Shown in pieces: positions 1-13,800 of a stretch of 64,000 nt of DNA; positions within the stretch are counted from its first letter, which is position 1; each line of letters begins with the position of its first letter. The DNA lies in contig OX393567.1 in assembly GCA_947652115.1 (NCBI GenBank), forward strand, positions 24,328,050 to 24,392,049. Direction: 5' to 3'. The DNA comes from Blastomussa wellsi. Taxonomy: Eukaryota; Cnidaria; Anthozoa; Scleractinia; Plerogyridae. A program made the translations under genes and the position numbers. Below the pieces are notes generated by a model. That model did no database searches. It saw nothing but the letters and a program-made list of their open reading frames with translations, and was not told where the DNA came from.

Positions 1-875
1 TCGCCGGGTTTGTTCTAACTAAATTTACCAACTTAGACTTCAAAGCTTGCACTTTTCGCATAAACCATCACCAAATTAAGGCCCATTGTTGTCGATACAG
101 AATAGAATAAGCCAGTATGTTTTTGTGGTGACCGCATTATAGCAATAGTCGGTCGAGCGCTATAAACGCTTTTTACCGCTTTTAAGCGACAATTGAGGTA
201 AATTCGGCTATATTTTGATGTCCCCTCTGGGCTAATGAAAGGCGGTTCATTTCATGCTAATTTAGACTTTTCGTTTTTGGTTTGTTTTTCAGGAACCAAT
301 CCAAGTCTTCAAAACTAATTTTAACCAACGACACTTAATTCGTATTATATGTGATTTGTCTGAACTTTGGTTCTCGTATCGACGGCTTTGGTGTCCATAC
401 CCGCGAGTGTCGAATAAGCGATCGGAAAACGCATGGACTAAACCGGTCGTATCTAAAGTTTACATTTCACGGAATAAGCGTGGTATCCTAGGCTACACTA
501 CTGCAAGAGTGCCGCTTACTGGGAAAATATATAGGTCAATACGGCTCTCAAGTTTTCGGCCGGCAAAGATCGATCTTCCCTTATAAACCCGCGAAGTCGA
601 TATGGCATGTGCATCAGTTGGTATCTAAGCCTCAAGTCTGTTAAATGTCATATTTTAGGCGGCCTGTAAGGATATGAGTGGATTTCAACACCGCAAGTGT
701 CTAACTAGAAATGCTCAAGGTGAAACTTCAAACACTCAAAATAAAGACAGTCAGCTTCGTGGCCGACGGAGCGCGACCAAATCAACCTTTGTAATCTTGT
801 GCGTTTAAAATAGTCTGCTTTTCGTCGTCTCACCGAAAACGAATATCCATTGTCAAAGGATTGGGCAGAGGAGTT
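1..875. other. 5' flank and probable 5' UTR of the Cav3 gene
   Basis: No protein I recognise lies here. The frame of Cav3 exon 1 is open back to a stop at 792-794 but has no ATG before 876, so the stretch just upstream of 876 is best read as 5' UTR. A plus-strand open frame at 356-586 starts with TTG, matches no family I know, and is not called. I see no convincing TATA element or other core promoter motif. Confidence 0.5.
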
Positions 876-1120
876 ATGCAAGGAGAAGAGAAACTTAACG
901 CCGAGCTTACTCGCGAAGATGACGCCGAAAAAATACGAAGCAACCCAAATTTGGTGGAAGATTGCAAACTTAACAGAGGCGCGGGACCTCGATATGAAAA
1001 TGAGATTGAAAACATAGAGGGTAAATACGATGTCTTCCAAGATTTTACGCCTGTAGCCTTCTACTGTCTACATCGCGAAAAACGTCCACGAAGATGGTTT
1101 ATTCACCTAGTTACATGGCC
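876..1120 (+). CDS. Cav3: Cav3 exon 1: cytoplasmic N-terminus
   Basis: It encodes residues 1-81 and two bases of codon 82. The first 60 residues are acidic and charged and not conserved. From about residue 62 the text runs FTPVAFYCL, then RPRRWF, matching the PVVFFYLSQ...RPRSWC stretch just before IS1 in vertebrate Cav3, which is why I attach it to the exon 4 kb downstream. Reading through past 1120 hits a stop at 1143, so a splice is needed. The exon ends in ..TGG CC directly before ATATCCTTTT, a U12-type donor. Confidence 0.8.
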
Positions 1121-4100
1121 ATATCCTTTTAAAGGTGTAAAATAATGACTTTTATATTGTTGCTATTTAGATTTAGGTTCTTTGCATACGTAGGAAAGTT
1201 TTCTTTGTCTTTTTCGAAGACCATGGAATTTATTTTTAAAAGCAAGATCTTCTGGTTCGGTCTTTAATCTGATAAATTAATCTGTTATTACAGATATGCA
1301 TTTTTTTTATTCAGATTTCGAGACTTTTATAGCGTGAATCGAAGTTTCATTTTGAAATATAGGTAGTGTAAAATAACAGCGGTATCGAAAACAATGTAAT
1401 AGTTTTGATTCATGACTATTGCAATATCACTACTTTACTTCTAAAACAAGTAGAGCTCGGTTTAGCATCCTAAGGTTCAAGATGTTTCACTCGGCTTATT
1501 TTATTTTTACGGATTTTCGCAACAATAACTATACTGTCTTGCATAACTTGCCGGATGCTGCTTTTTATTTCACGCAGTTTTAGTGTTGTAGTTATTTCCC
1601 ACCCTGTTTTGCATTGAATTTTTAATACTGCTAAAAGCAGAAAAGGTTTTTTTCCATTCAACTAAACCAGGAGCCGACCATTAATTCATTTTACCCACCC
1701 AAACGGTACTGATATATATGAACTTCAAAACGAGTCAGCCGCCACATGACAAATATTATAAATGAGCAGGTTTTACCCGCACTTTATTGAAAATAAGAAG
1801 AAATACTAAAAAAAATTTAGTCGGTTTTTCCATACAATCCTAGATCACAGGGAAATGAACTGGTAAATTGCCTATTCAAATCAAAATGTTTTTTAATCAA
1901 CTATACTTCTATAGCTTGCGCCATTAATCGCCTCCGATCTCATTTTAGCGTTGACATCGCCATATTCCGGTTATACCGTAATATTTGTGCCCTCGTTTTT
2001 TTATTTCTTGCCCGCACTACCGAAACCGCGAGCTATTCAGATTCTTTTCTACACCGCTTAATTTTACCACAGAACAATGGATCCTTATGAACAATTCTCC
2101 ATTAAAATAATGCTCAAGATCGAAACCCATTTGTGAACAATTATTTAAAGCAGTGCTTTATTAATTTGCTTTCTCATGCAAAGCCAATATTCAAATTTAT
2201 ATAAAATTCTAGAATCGTCTGCGCTCCGTGTGTTAACCAATCCGGGGAGGAATGAAAAACCTTGATATTAAAATCACTCAAAATAAAACAAATAATGTCT
2301 GTAGAAGATCTAATCCAGAATATTTATCTGCTCCATTCAGCAAATTCGATTTTAAAAAACTTCCTTTGAGGGGATAGCGTGCGTTTAAGTCTTAGGCTTA
2401 TCGCTCTTCATTCGAAAGCCTACAGGAAGCATAAATTGAAGCAATTCGTTAACTGATTGTACAGCGTTATTACGCAACTGTCAATGCTCAAAAGAACAAG
2501 TCTTCAGCGATGAAAATGGGATTTTACCGGCTTAACGGAACAATAAAACAAAGACCTGGTTTTCGCTATTTTATTTCATTCACAGCTCCGGCAGCACATT
2601 TAATTGGAAATGTGTTAAATTAACACGAGCTGCCAAGTCATACATCACAGCACTCAAGCTCGTTATGTTTTGCTAAGTATATTCAGGCAGGTTTCTTAGC
2701 GCGTTAATTCCTGGTATTTGTTGGCCCACTTAATGACGCAGCCTTGTTGCGATATTGAGCTTTAGAATCAAATTTGGTTTTGTGTGATTATTAATTCGGT
2801 CGCGAATAAATTCTGCGGCAAAAATGTATAGCCGGGGGTCCACTTGCATTCGATTTCAACTCAGAACACCTGTAAATAAGTTTTATTTTCTGCACTGATC
2901 TCGCGAATGCCAGCTACGTTTGATGCCAAATTGAACATCGAAACGATTTTCTAACATTTCAATGAAAAAAATTATACCGCAACATACGCCTTTCTTGAAA
3001 ATCATTTCATCAGCTGCGTTCAACGCCAATGTGTTCTCCGTATTGACATAAATTTTGTTTGTCAATGGTCCAAGAAATAATATATTTATCTAGCAGTCGT
3101 CTATGCATAAATAAGTGGGTCTTTTTAAAAAGATTTAATTAAACTATATGACACTTATACCTCCTATAGCCTCATTAAATTTTTCACCAAATGACATAGT
3201 TTTGTTTCTGGAAAAATCGAATAGTTAAAACACTCTTTTTATACTCGGTCATAATTTCTAATTGCACCAAAAAGTATTTTCAGATAATTCAACTGTTGCG
3301 TCTTAAAGGTCTCAGTTATACCATGAAAATGCAGAAAGTAAACTAAATATCAAAGAATAGTGGAAACGCTATTTCCAGGAAATGAAACTCAGCTGTCAAC
3401 ATGTATTGGCGTAAATTATTGCCAAAACTGGTACAATGAAAGAAATGACATCTTCATTAATTAAAACTCAGTTGCTTTTATTCTTCTTTACAAATTGAAA
3501 TATTTGCTTAGGAGTATAAAATGTGAATAAAATTGCAAGACATATTTGACAGTTTTTTCTAATTACAACGCTACCCTCGTCAGGGTCGTAGCCAGACTTT
3601 TGACATAGACGAGAAAAGATCTGAAATTGACGAAGATTCCAAAAGAAAATTGGAAATCGAGAAGCTCTGAAAGCCTACTTTAAGCATTTTCCAAAAGGTT
3701 TTCTTTAGAAAATCAATCTTTAACTATCTTCCCCATTAAACGAATTCTGGTTTCATTTTAGGTTAAAAATTAGACGAAGAAAATGCCTCGTCTTGTCTCT
3801 TACTGGCAACGGCCCTGTTCATTTTAACTTTAAAGCATCAGTTTTTAACGACCCATGAATTGATCGCTTATTCTTCTCTTCCCGTTAGACTGCCTGTAGT
3901 TTTTCAGTTTTTATTTATTTATTTATTTTTGTAAAACGCCCAATTATCAGCGATACAACTCGAACGATTCTATTAGCTTTGTTAAAAAAGATACATTTCT
4001 TGCGTTTATTGAAATTGTCATCGTTTCTCATTGACAAAGTAGATATTTATTGTAACCCCAAACAGAAGTAATTAATAAGTAGATATTTCACACTGCATAC

Positions 4101-4824
4101 TAGACAAGTGGAATAGTGGGACTTTTATAACACCGTAAATGTTGTTAAATCTACGTTAATTTTTCGTACTTTTTCTCCTTCAATTTTTCCGTAGTTCACA
4201 TATCGTTATATATTATAATCCATCAAATATTTTTTTCGCACGCGCGATTGGCCGAAATACGTCACGTGATGCTGTTAAAACTGGGGAATATCCGAAATTA
4301 TTTTTCAACAAATTGTCACGTTGCCCACATATGATCATTATTCTCTCAATATCCGTCAACCGCAGCTGATAGATTTTCCGCGGTACACGTCAAGTAACGA
4401 TAATTATCAGGGGATATTCCGCGCGATTTCGCAGGATAATTGATAAATATACCCCACGCGATATTCCCCAGGTTTTGAATTTTGGGATTTATGTTCGTAC
4501 GTTTAGTTTTCAACCCGAGTAAACTGTTCATTTTAATAGAACTGAACATTTTAAACAGAATGGAAACATTTTGAACGCCCACAGAAATGTTTAGGTGTTA
4601 CGTAGTTTTCAGAAAAGGTCTGCAAAATCGGGCAGTTTAACTTAAAAATATTTGAAGGATAATAAACACAATAGCCTACAATATTCTTTTATTTCAACCG
4701 CAATTACACCGTGTTTATTCATTATAGGTTTTTTTCCTTTTTTACTGCGACAAGTGAAGTTGTGGAAATGAATCGGAGGGTTATAAAATAAATAAACCCC
4801 TTTCTGGCTTACCGGTGTATTGGG

Positions 4825-4861
<37 letters not shown>

Positions 4862-7800
4862 CCACAGTTCCCCTCGAAGCTTCGCTTCTCGACCAACTGT
4901 TCATTTGTCGGGCAATCTTTCAGCCTCCGGCATTATCCTCCATCCTGAAGTGGTTTATTTACTAAATATCCCTGATATATTTTATTTTTTGTATAATATT
5001 TCAATACAACTTTATTCCACAAGTGTATATTTTTATACTCCCGGGTTACGTTTATAGCACTGGAGTGATTCGCGTTCAGGGCTTGAAAGCCTTTAAATAC
5101 ATTTTCCTTAACGTTATATAATTACTTCGAGCGTCTGAGTATTTTGGTAATTCTTGTCAACTGCATCACACTGGGTCTTTACGATCCTTTTGACCCGGAA
5201 TGTAAAACACAAAGATGTCAGACACTGGACGCCATGGAAAAAGTCATTTACGCGTTCTTTTTGGTGGAGATGTTGTGCAAATGGATAGCTATGGGACTGT
5301 TTGGAAAGTTGGCGTATTTTGCCGAGTCATGGAATCGTCTTGATTGCTTCATTGTAGCTGCGGGGTAAGATATTTGCATATTGTTCTTTCAATAAGGAAG
5401 ACTATATGACCAGAGGGATAATTGACGAATAATAAAGAATATTAATTGCAATTAATCTTTTTCAGGTATTCGAATGTTTATTATGAATTATTGTAATGAG
5501 ATGGTTAACTCGACGCATACGAAGTTTCTTGAGATGTTATGATTCAATTTTTGCACAATATTAATTTCCCTGCGTGTGAGGGTACTATAATTAACTACTC
5601 TGGTTTTAATTTAAAACAGGCCTTTTGAAAATCATCGAAGGTCAAACATTTCCTGACTCGTTTTATGATATGCATGAAACTTTGCATTCCTAGCGGGACG
5701 AACTCTTAACTGAATACCAAACAACTGCAAAAGAGAAAAAAATCAGGAATAGTGGATTGCGCACTCCTATTCAGTTTTACATTTCAACGCAAAAGAATGT
5801 CTACCTGATTTGCTATGCTGGCATTAATGCACAGTCTTCTCATTCATTTATTTTGTTGTTAGGACGTTTGAGCTGCTGTATAATCAAGGAGAATATCTGA
5901 GTGCTGTCCGCGCTATTCGCGTCCTGAGACCACTCCGCGCCATCAACAGAGTCCCAAGTTAGTTTCACCCAAGAATATTTTACTCAAATCTTTTTTATTT
6001 CTGTTGACTTCTATTTTTTCCAATTCACAGTATTTTCTGTAACCGGCATTGAACGCAAGGATACTAGCACGTTGAATTTCAGATTCCAAAACAAAACAAA
6101 GAACGGGCAGCCATATTTGTGTATCCCAATCAGTCCTCCAGAATTGAACTCTGTTTACATACAAACATCGTCTTTTGTTTCAGTAATCCAGTATGGCCAA
6201 CGAATTCTCTTTGACGCTAATAATATGATAAGCACGGTGCTTTTTTCTAGTAACAACGCTAACATCAATAAATCGTAAACAATAGCTTATCAGAATAAAT
6301 GTATTATTGCGATTAGTATAGAGAATTTTCATTTTGAGTGTGTCACAAAAAAGAAATAATTATAAATCCAAGTATTGCTTACGTTTTTATTTTGCCGATA
6401 ACTATGAAAAATCAGAAATTTCCTTCTTGATTTAATTTGAAAATTAGATCTCTTAGTGATTTATAGATTTTCTTTTTCTTGATAAAACACGAATTAACGA
6501 GAACCTTGCCGTAAAGTCTTGTAATACTGGTTCCCTGATGTAATATTTTATTCCAGGTATTCGGATTCTTGTGACTTTATTGCTGGACACTCTTCCCATG
6601 TTGTGGAATGTCCTGGCTATTTGTTTCTTTATCTTTGCAATCTTTGGTATTGTTGCCGTTCAGTTATGGCGAGGGACTCTAAGAGGAAGATGTTTCCTTG
6701 ATCTGCCGCTGAATGTCTCCGGACCAAGGTAATACATAGATTTAGCCAAGCCTAAAAGCGGAGCTCCGTATTTTTGCTGGTTCTTAATAATTTCTCTGAA
6801 ATAAATAATAATTAAAAACGTCAACTCGAATTGTAGAATTTCCGCTAAAAATGACCATAAAAAGTTAAAAAATGCTGCCCGCGATCAATGAAGAAAACCA
6901 ATGCCTGGTCAGCGGTCAACTTCACAAAACACGTTACCTCGATGAGTTCTAACCTGGGTTGATTGGGTTGATAATGTGAATTGGCCACCGTAAAGAGATT
7001 CGAGAGCTGACGTTTCGAGCGTTAGCCCTTCGTCGGAGCGAATCCACAAACATGAAAAACTTTGAGCGAATCCACAAACATAAACATGTAAACTTGTATT
7101 AATTTAAGTAAGCTATTCTTGTCTTCTTTCAGTTACAATTTAACAGAATTCTACGTGCCATCGTTTGACAAACCCGACTTTGTATGTGCCATGGATAGTG
7201 TTCCCGGCATGCAAAGTTGCAACAGTGAGTCAATACCGCCATTGAAGAACATAATATCTGGACGCGAGTGCACACTAAGCTACGAGGAATATGTGAATGA
7301 AACCAAAAGGTCAAACAACTCCAACGCTTGTGTCAACTGGAATCAATATTACAGTCAGTGCCGAAAAGAAGGCGACAATCCTTCTTGGGGAGCCATTGGC
7401 TTTGATAACATATTTATCGCCTGGGTGGCGATATTTCAGGTGACTATTAACAGCACATTAAGTTTCTCATTAAGTTATTAAGGAAATTTTTCTACCATTG
7501 ACTTTTTTTCTGAAACTCTCACCGCTGTATGATAATGAGTTACTAATGTCAGAAATGTAAAAAAATTGGGGGTCACCGACTTCGTTTTGGTGATAACATC
7601 CCCGGAAGAACACCCTAAATCTGAAAAATCGCACTTCGTTGGCGAATACGGCTACATGTTAAGTGTATGTAAGCCCAAAAAATATTGCAAATGAATCTTT
7701 GAAATGAACGTGTCTCTGCCAAATGTTGTTAAAGTGGACCCATAAAGTGAATTTATTCAATTGGTGTGGTTCCTTAAAGAAAAAATTCGCATAAATTTAG

Positions 7801-10800
7801 CGACCACATTTCCACTCGTCTAACAGCGTGCGCTCAATACATGACATGGCGTGCCATAACAACACGAATTGCGTGCGCAGAAATGATGCGCACAAACAAT
7901 TAGGACATCTAATGAGAACAAATAAAAATATCAACTACAGTTAACACCATTTTACAGACGGTGCTGGTCCCAGTGCTGTCCGTCGAAGAATTGACTGCAC
8001 AACTTCTGACGACAAATTATGTCAATTACGAGTTAAATCCTAACAGGGAAACCCTATTCAGCTCTGTGGCTGACGAAGTTAATACCAACATTTGAGTACA
8101 GAAAGTAAAGAGACTAACTACACTAAATAAATCTCAAATGAACACAAAAATGAAACATTAAACACTTTTTTATTCCTTTATGTATACAGGTGATCACGTT
8201 AGAGGGCTGGACAGACATTATGTATTATGTTCAAGACGCCCATGGCTTGTGGAACTGGATTTATTTTGTTATTCTTATCGTAGTAAGTACTAAATTACTC
8301 AGAACCTCTAAATCGTAAATCACAATAGATTACGATATATTCCAAAACATTCCTATAAGTTTACTGCTATGACTTGTGCTTTCTAGATTCCTCCTGTGCT
8401 CTAGATCGAAAGGCTTCTGTAGTATTAACTAAGTAAGATGAGATAACCTACCGAACTAGAAAATCGCGCCACCCCGTCCAGAATTGGCATGTACAGCCAA
8501 AACAGTCGCTGCAAACCTAACTGCATCGTTTGACTAATCCACTGCGCAAAACTGACGCTGCTTGTGACGGTGGCAGCCAGCATACACTGAGCTACCCCTT
8601 TCACTGCGTCATTGGATGATCATGATAACGCGAGAGTTCTGATACGATTACGTTTTTCTCATCGGTTCAGAATCAAAGAACCTTTATAAAAGGAAATGAT
8701 CAAAATTGATGGAAATCCACCAGTCGTAATCCACAGACGTGAGTGATCACGCTGAAGAGAGCTCCAGAGGTTTGCTAGGATGATTTAGATCACCGAAACC
8801 GTAACCAATAAAACCGTATATGTTTTTGAAAAGCGCAGCGAAGCCTGCATCGACAAATATTTATATATGTCGAGATTTCCTAAAAACGGATCTTTTACAA
8901 TAGAAAGGGTATTAAAGAGCTCATTGATAGTTCATTAACCTGCTTTTCATAAATCAGTCACATGTTATCAATAACAAAATTCTCGTAACTAATTAGTTTA
9001 TTCAATTATGAGAATTTGTGTTTTGGCATTGTGGCTAACGATCATTCACTTGCATTCCAGATTGCTTCGTATTTTATGACTAATTTGTGTCTAGTCGTCA
9101 TCACAACGCAATTTCAAGAAACAAAACAGCGCGAGAATGCTCTGTTACGCGCAAGCCGCCGCAGAGAAGGAACAAGTACGAGCACAATAGCCAGTAGTCG
9201 GTACGGAAAAGATGGCTGCTGGATAGAAATACTTAGGTACATTGAACATATAATAAGGAGGCTTAAAAGAAAAATTCATAGACGGTTTAACTGGAAATAT
9301 TGCGAAAGCGCAAGCAAACGGAAGAAACCTTCAAGACACAGGAAACGCCGAAGAAGAAAAAAGAAACTTGTTTATCATCATCACCATCATCACCACCATC
9401 ATCATCATTATCACCATCACGTGCATTGCACAGATCCTAGATGTCAGTGTAGTAAAATGGGTGAGCAGTTTCCCGTCCATTCCGGTAGTGTTGAGGTCAC
9501 CCCTCATGCATCGTCGGTGGATGTTCCGCAGCGGGGCCAATCCAAACGAGTTAAACCGGCTGGTGATACATTGACTGTACCGGGGCAAGTCCTGAATATT
9601 GACAAGCAGGAAAATAGCAAGGAGGCCGGAACAATACCAACAATTTCAATTGTAACCGGATCATCTTGTTCAGTTACGAAAGATCCTTCCTCTTCCGGGC
9701 ACAGCGGCGAGATGATCACCATGGCAACTGCTGCTGTGGCTATTAACGGAAGATCGGCAGTGGCTGATATCTCGGCGCACTCTTTTCTATCAGCGGCTTC
9801 ACTTTCCAGCGCAGCCGCAACGGCCACTGCCAGTGCCGCAGCGGCTTCAGCTATACACAATGTTTGCGCATGCGCTGTGGAACACGTGGAGGAAGACATA
9901 AAACTGGATTATGAATCTGAGTGTGTCTATGAGGAAGATGCGGGTAGTGAGAGTGAATTAACAGATGATGAGGTCGAGGAAGGAGAACAACAAAAGGAAA
10001 CGCCATTATCGCGTTTTCGCCATATATGCCGATGTAGCGTGGAAAGTAAATTGTTTATGTACATTATCATGGCAGCGATCTTTCTTAACACACTGAGCAT
10101 GGGTATTGAATATCACGGACAGGTGAGTGAATGCCCCAGATGGTTTGATTTGATTGTATTACAGTAACAAGCAACACACCGCAGTGAAAAATTTCAACCA
10201 CGAGGAGCAAAAAAGGAAAGCGTGATTTTCGAATTTCAAATAACAAATAATACTAGTCGACGCGGCTGACGCGGGTACGAATTTTACCGCGAGCTCAAGG
10301 CGCATGAGCTGATCACGTGCTAGTCCAAAGCAAATGCAATTTTTGCTTTGGGAAAGTTACATATATTAAAAGTTGTTGCAACTCTCGTCAAATCGAAAAA
10401 GCGTTTAAGTTGCGAGGTATGCCAATTAATTATTATCAACTTAAAGATGGCCCGTTTTCGCACCTCTTCGCAATATATCATTTTAAACTGATCTCTTTCA
10501 TTTTTTTCAGCCTTTAAAGATGACCGAAGTGCTGGAAATTTTAAACTACATCTTCACGGCTATATTTGGATTTGAAATGCTTCTCAAGTTGTTGGGCCTG
10601 GGTCTGTATGGCTACATCAAAGATCCTTTCAACCTGTTTGACGGATTCATCGTAATCATGAGGTCAGTGTATTATTGACAAAATTTTCGTGTTTGACTTG
10701 TTTGAGGTGAATCACAAACCCCGTCCGGAAAAATCGGTGTGCAGCTGACTGGTCCCCAGTCGTCTCCTATAAGAAAATGTCAAGACGCGATGGATGATGG

Positions 10801-13800
10801 GAAGAAGGGAATTCGCCTCCTTGTCTGCCTCCTTCCCATTATTCCCCGCGCCTGTTATTTTTTCGCATTATGAACGACTGGGGACGAGTCAGGCTGTCTA
10901 GTGGATTTAACAAAACAAACTACGCTATCCACTGGATAGTGATTTATCGGATAGATAGCGTTATCCACAACCTTTTAATTACTGGACTTGGATGTATAGA
11001 GCCCTACATTGATTTTTCTACTTCACCCTTGGGGCGTCGTTTAAAAGCAACTCAATCTTCCTCAAACGCTACCACCCAAGTGTATAAATGGGTACCGGCG
11101 AAATTAATTTCAGGGTAACCCGGCGATGGATAATCATCCCATACAGATGGGAGTATAAATACTTCTACTGAAACTGGAATAAGCTCCGGCGGTAGAGAGA
11201 TACGTAGCTTAATTAGAATCAATTGTGAAGGCTGGTATTGATCTTCAGAACTTCTTATCGCTTTTACAGCATCGTGGAACTGTTTGGCGACGGTGACAGC
11301 AGTATTTCGGTACTGCGGTCTTTCCGTTTACTACGCATATTCAAGTTGGTCCGTTTTCTACCGGCGCTCAGGCGACAGCTAATGGTGATGATCCATACTA
11401 TGGACAATGTGATGACGTTTCTGGCTCTCTTAATACTCTTCATATTCACGGCCAGTATCCTTGGAATGAACCTATTCGGCGGTAAATATATGTTCGAAGA
11501 TGAGAGTGGAGAGTTAACCGCAGCGCGCGCAAATTTTGACGACCTGTTCTGGGCACTAGTAACAGTTTTCCAGGTAAGAGATCCAGCGGTGAAACAATTC
11601 TTTGTGATGTAATAGCCAAGCACTGCAAACAAGGGTAGCAAAATGGGGCTGATTTGTTTCAAATGATACAATTCTAAGGATATTTATCCACGCAACAAGT
11701 AAGAGAAACTTATAAGCTCGTTGTAAGTGTGCGTTCATCGAGATCAAATTGCATTGTTTCTGCGGAGGGCTGGGGAAAGAATGAGAACCAACAACAATCC
11801 ACATATTGCGTCGTGTCGTGTTTCTATGGTTCAAACTCAGACGTCCACATTTGAGAGTGGTTGAGTTGAGGACCCTCAACACTGCAGGGATGCCTTTAGA
11901 TGGAGGGGAGGCGTTTCGCCAGTAGCTTACGTCACTGACAATCAATCAGATCTTTAGGGTGCTGTTCTCAGGTTCAAGGCTCCCCCTGTCACTGGTGTCA
12001 TTAACACTATTGTTTTCAGTGTGACGTCGTTGTTTTCTTGATACAGGTGCTGACCCAAGAGGACTGGAACACAGTCATGTACGATGGAATGCGGGCGACA
12101 TCCAAATGGGCGGCATTGTACTTCATACTGTTAATGACTATTGGGAACTACATACTCTTTAACTTGTTAGTCGCCATCTTGGTTGAAGGATTTGCCACTC
12201 AACCAGTAAGATTCGCTCCATGTCAATGATTTGCAACTGAATCTCACTCTGAGTTTATCGCTGGGTGGTTTATAGTTAATCATCGTGGCAGGTTTTATCA
12301 TGTTAATCGAATCCTTGATACCGGGAACCTTTCGAAGATACCGTCCCAAACATGTAAAGATAGCAGGGGTTTCGACTATTAAAATCAAATAGTAAAGGGT
12401 ATGGCATAATTGTCTGTGTGCTTGATAAGGATTCCGTTGGTTCGAGCTTAAACTGCTAGCAGTCTCTTTCTAGGTCTAGATAGTCGCGACAGCGCGCGAA
12501 ATAGCCGGCAGCGCACAGAGCGGCGAGACTGGAGCGAGGAGAAAAACACGAAAAAGAGACTGGGGACTCGAAGCCTCTGTTTCGTGCTTTTTGGCAAGAC
12601 ATTTTACTTTCAAGGAAAGCTGAAAAAATACTGGGAACCTTAAAAAGCATTGATGAAAGGTCAAACGCCTGAGTTAAAATAGCATCTCATACATGGGGAC
12701 AGCAATACTCCCATCTACTTCAAAACGAAAATCCGGAGTTAAATATCGCCATGCTAAGCCTGACCTGGTTATGAAAAACGGGTGTAAGATACGAAGCTTA
12801 CAAAGCAAGGTAAACTACATCTAATCACTTTCTGTTTCCGTTATTAGGAAAAAAGCGGAAGCAGCTGGAGCATGAAATCACGATCTCCTGTAAAGCAAGA
12901 TGGAGACTACGAGACATGCAAAGGCTTGGTCCGGTATCCCATGGTTACCCCACGGGTATGCGTGAGTCCCTCCTCATCCCATGACGTCATGACAACAGAT
13001 GTTTATAGGGAAACCGCTGAGCCAGGGCATCGCCTGCGCTGCTCATTCCCTTCTCTGTCACCCAAATGTTCACTCTTTAGAGATGTGAGTTTAAAGTTAG
13101 GGTTATCCGGAATCCAGTCGCTTCCATTGTCATATTTCATCCATGTTTCATTCAAAGTTGAACCGTGTAAGAAAAGTTTTACTTCAATATAAAGTGATCA
13201 TCCGGACCGCTAGAGATGCACATTCACACCGCTCGCGCGTGCTGGCCGTCTTTGAACAATCTTCTCAAGATGTCCCTTTTAGGAAACCACCTTCCTCATG
13301 ATCAGAGTTCCTTGTGAGGAAACATTTTATTGACCAATTTGTTCGTGGCGGCAAAGCCAGATCCCTGGGACAATAACCTCTTTTTAGTCCATTAGTTCGC
13401 TACAATTTTGTATCGGTCCTCTTGAATTCTACCATATCATTTTCTCTAAATCTCAGAGTTTCATGTCATCTCAGTGTTAATCTTTTAAATAACTACATGT
13501 ATGATAGGTTTCTGATATAAGTAGCCGTCAAAATATATCGCGGATTCTAGCGACAAGATGGATTGTCTTAAAAAAACGACTGTCGCAATTGTTCGCATAT
13601 GTACGACAAAAAGAGCTTGTTTGTCTGGTAGTCGTGGCAGACTGTTATTATAACATACATCCTGCGATTGTAGTGACGTCACGATTGTAAGCAACACCCA
13701 GCAATTGACCTCACACTTTTTGAATCTAAAATAATAACTTCTTTTAGGAATGTCACGCGTCGGCCCCAGCCTCCCCGGCCAGCGCCTCACCAAAAGTGAA

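Larger units (their letters stand above)
1121..5121 (+). other. Cav3 intron 1, U12-type (minor spliceosome) intron
   Basis: The intron opens with ATATCCTTTT, matching the U12 5' splice consensus ATATCCTT at all eight positions. It carries TTCCTTAAC at 5104-5112, the exact U12 branch consensus, 9-14 bases before the exon. There is no polypyrimidine tract, as expected for this class. Frame and homology need exon 2 to start at 5122 (P-Y-F-E-R), giving an AT-AA intron; the AC at 5124-5125 would be the usual end but breaks frame. Minor introns are known to be conserved in voltage-gated sodium and calcium channel genes. The 4-kb body holds two foldback elements and otherwise nothing I recognise. 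Confidence 0.7.
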
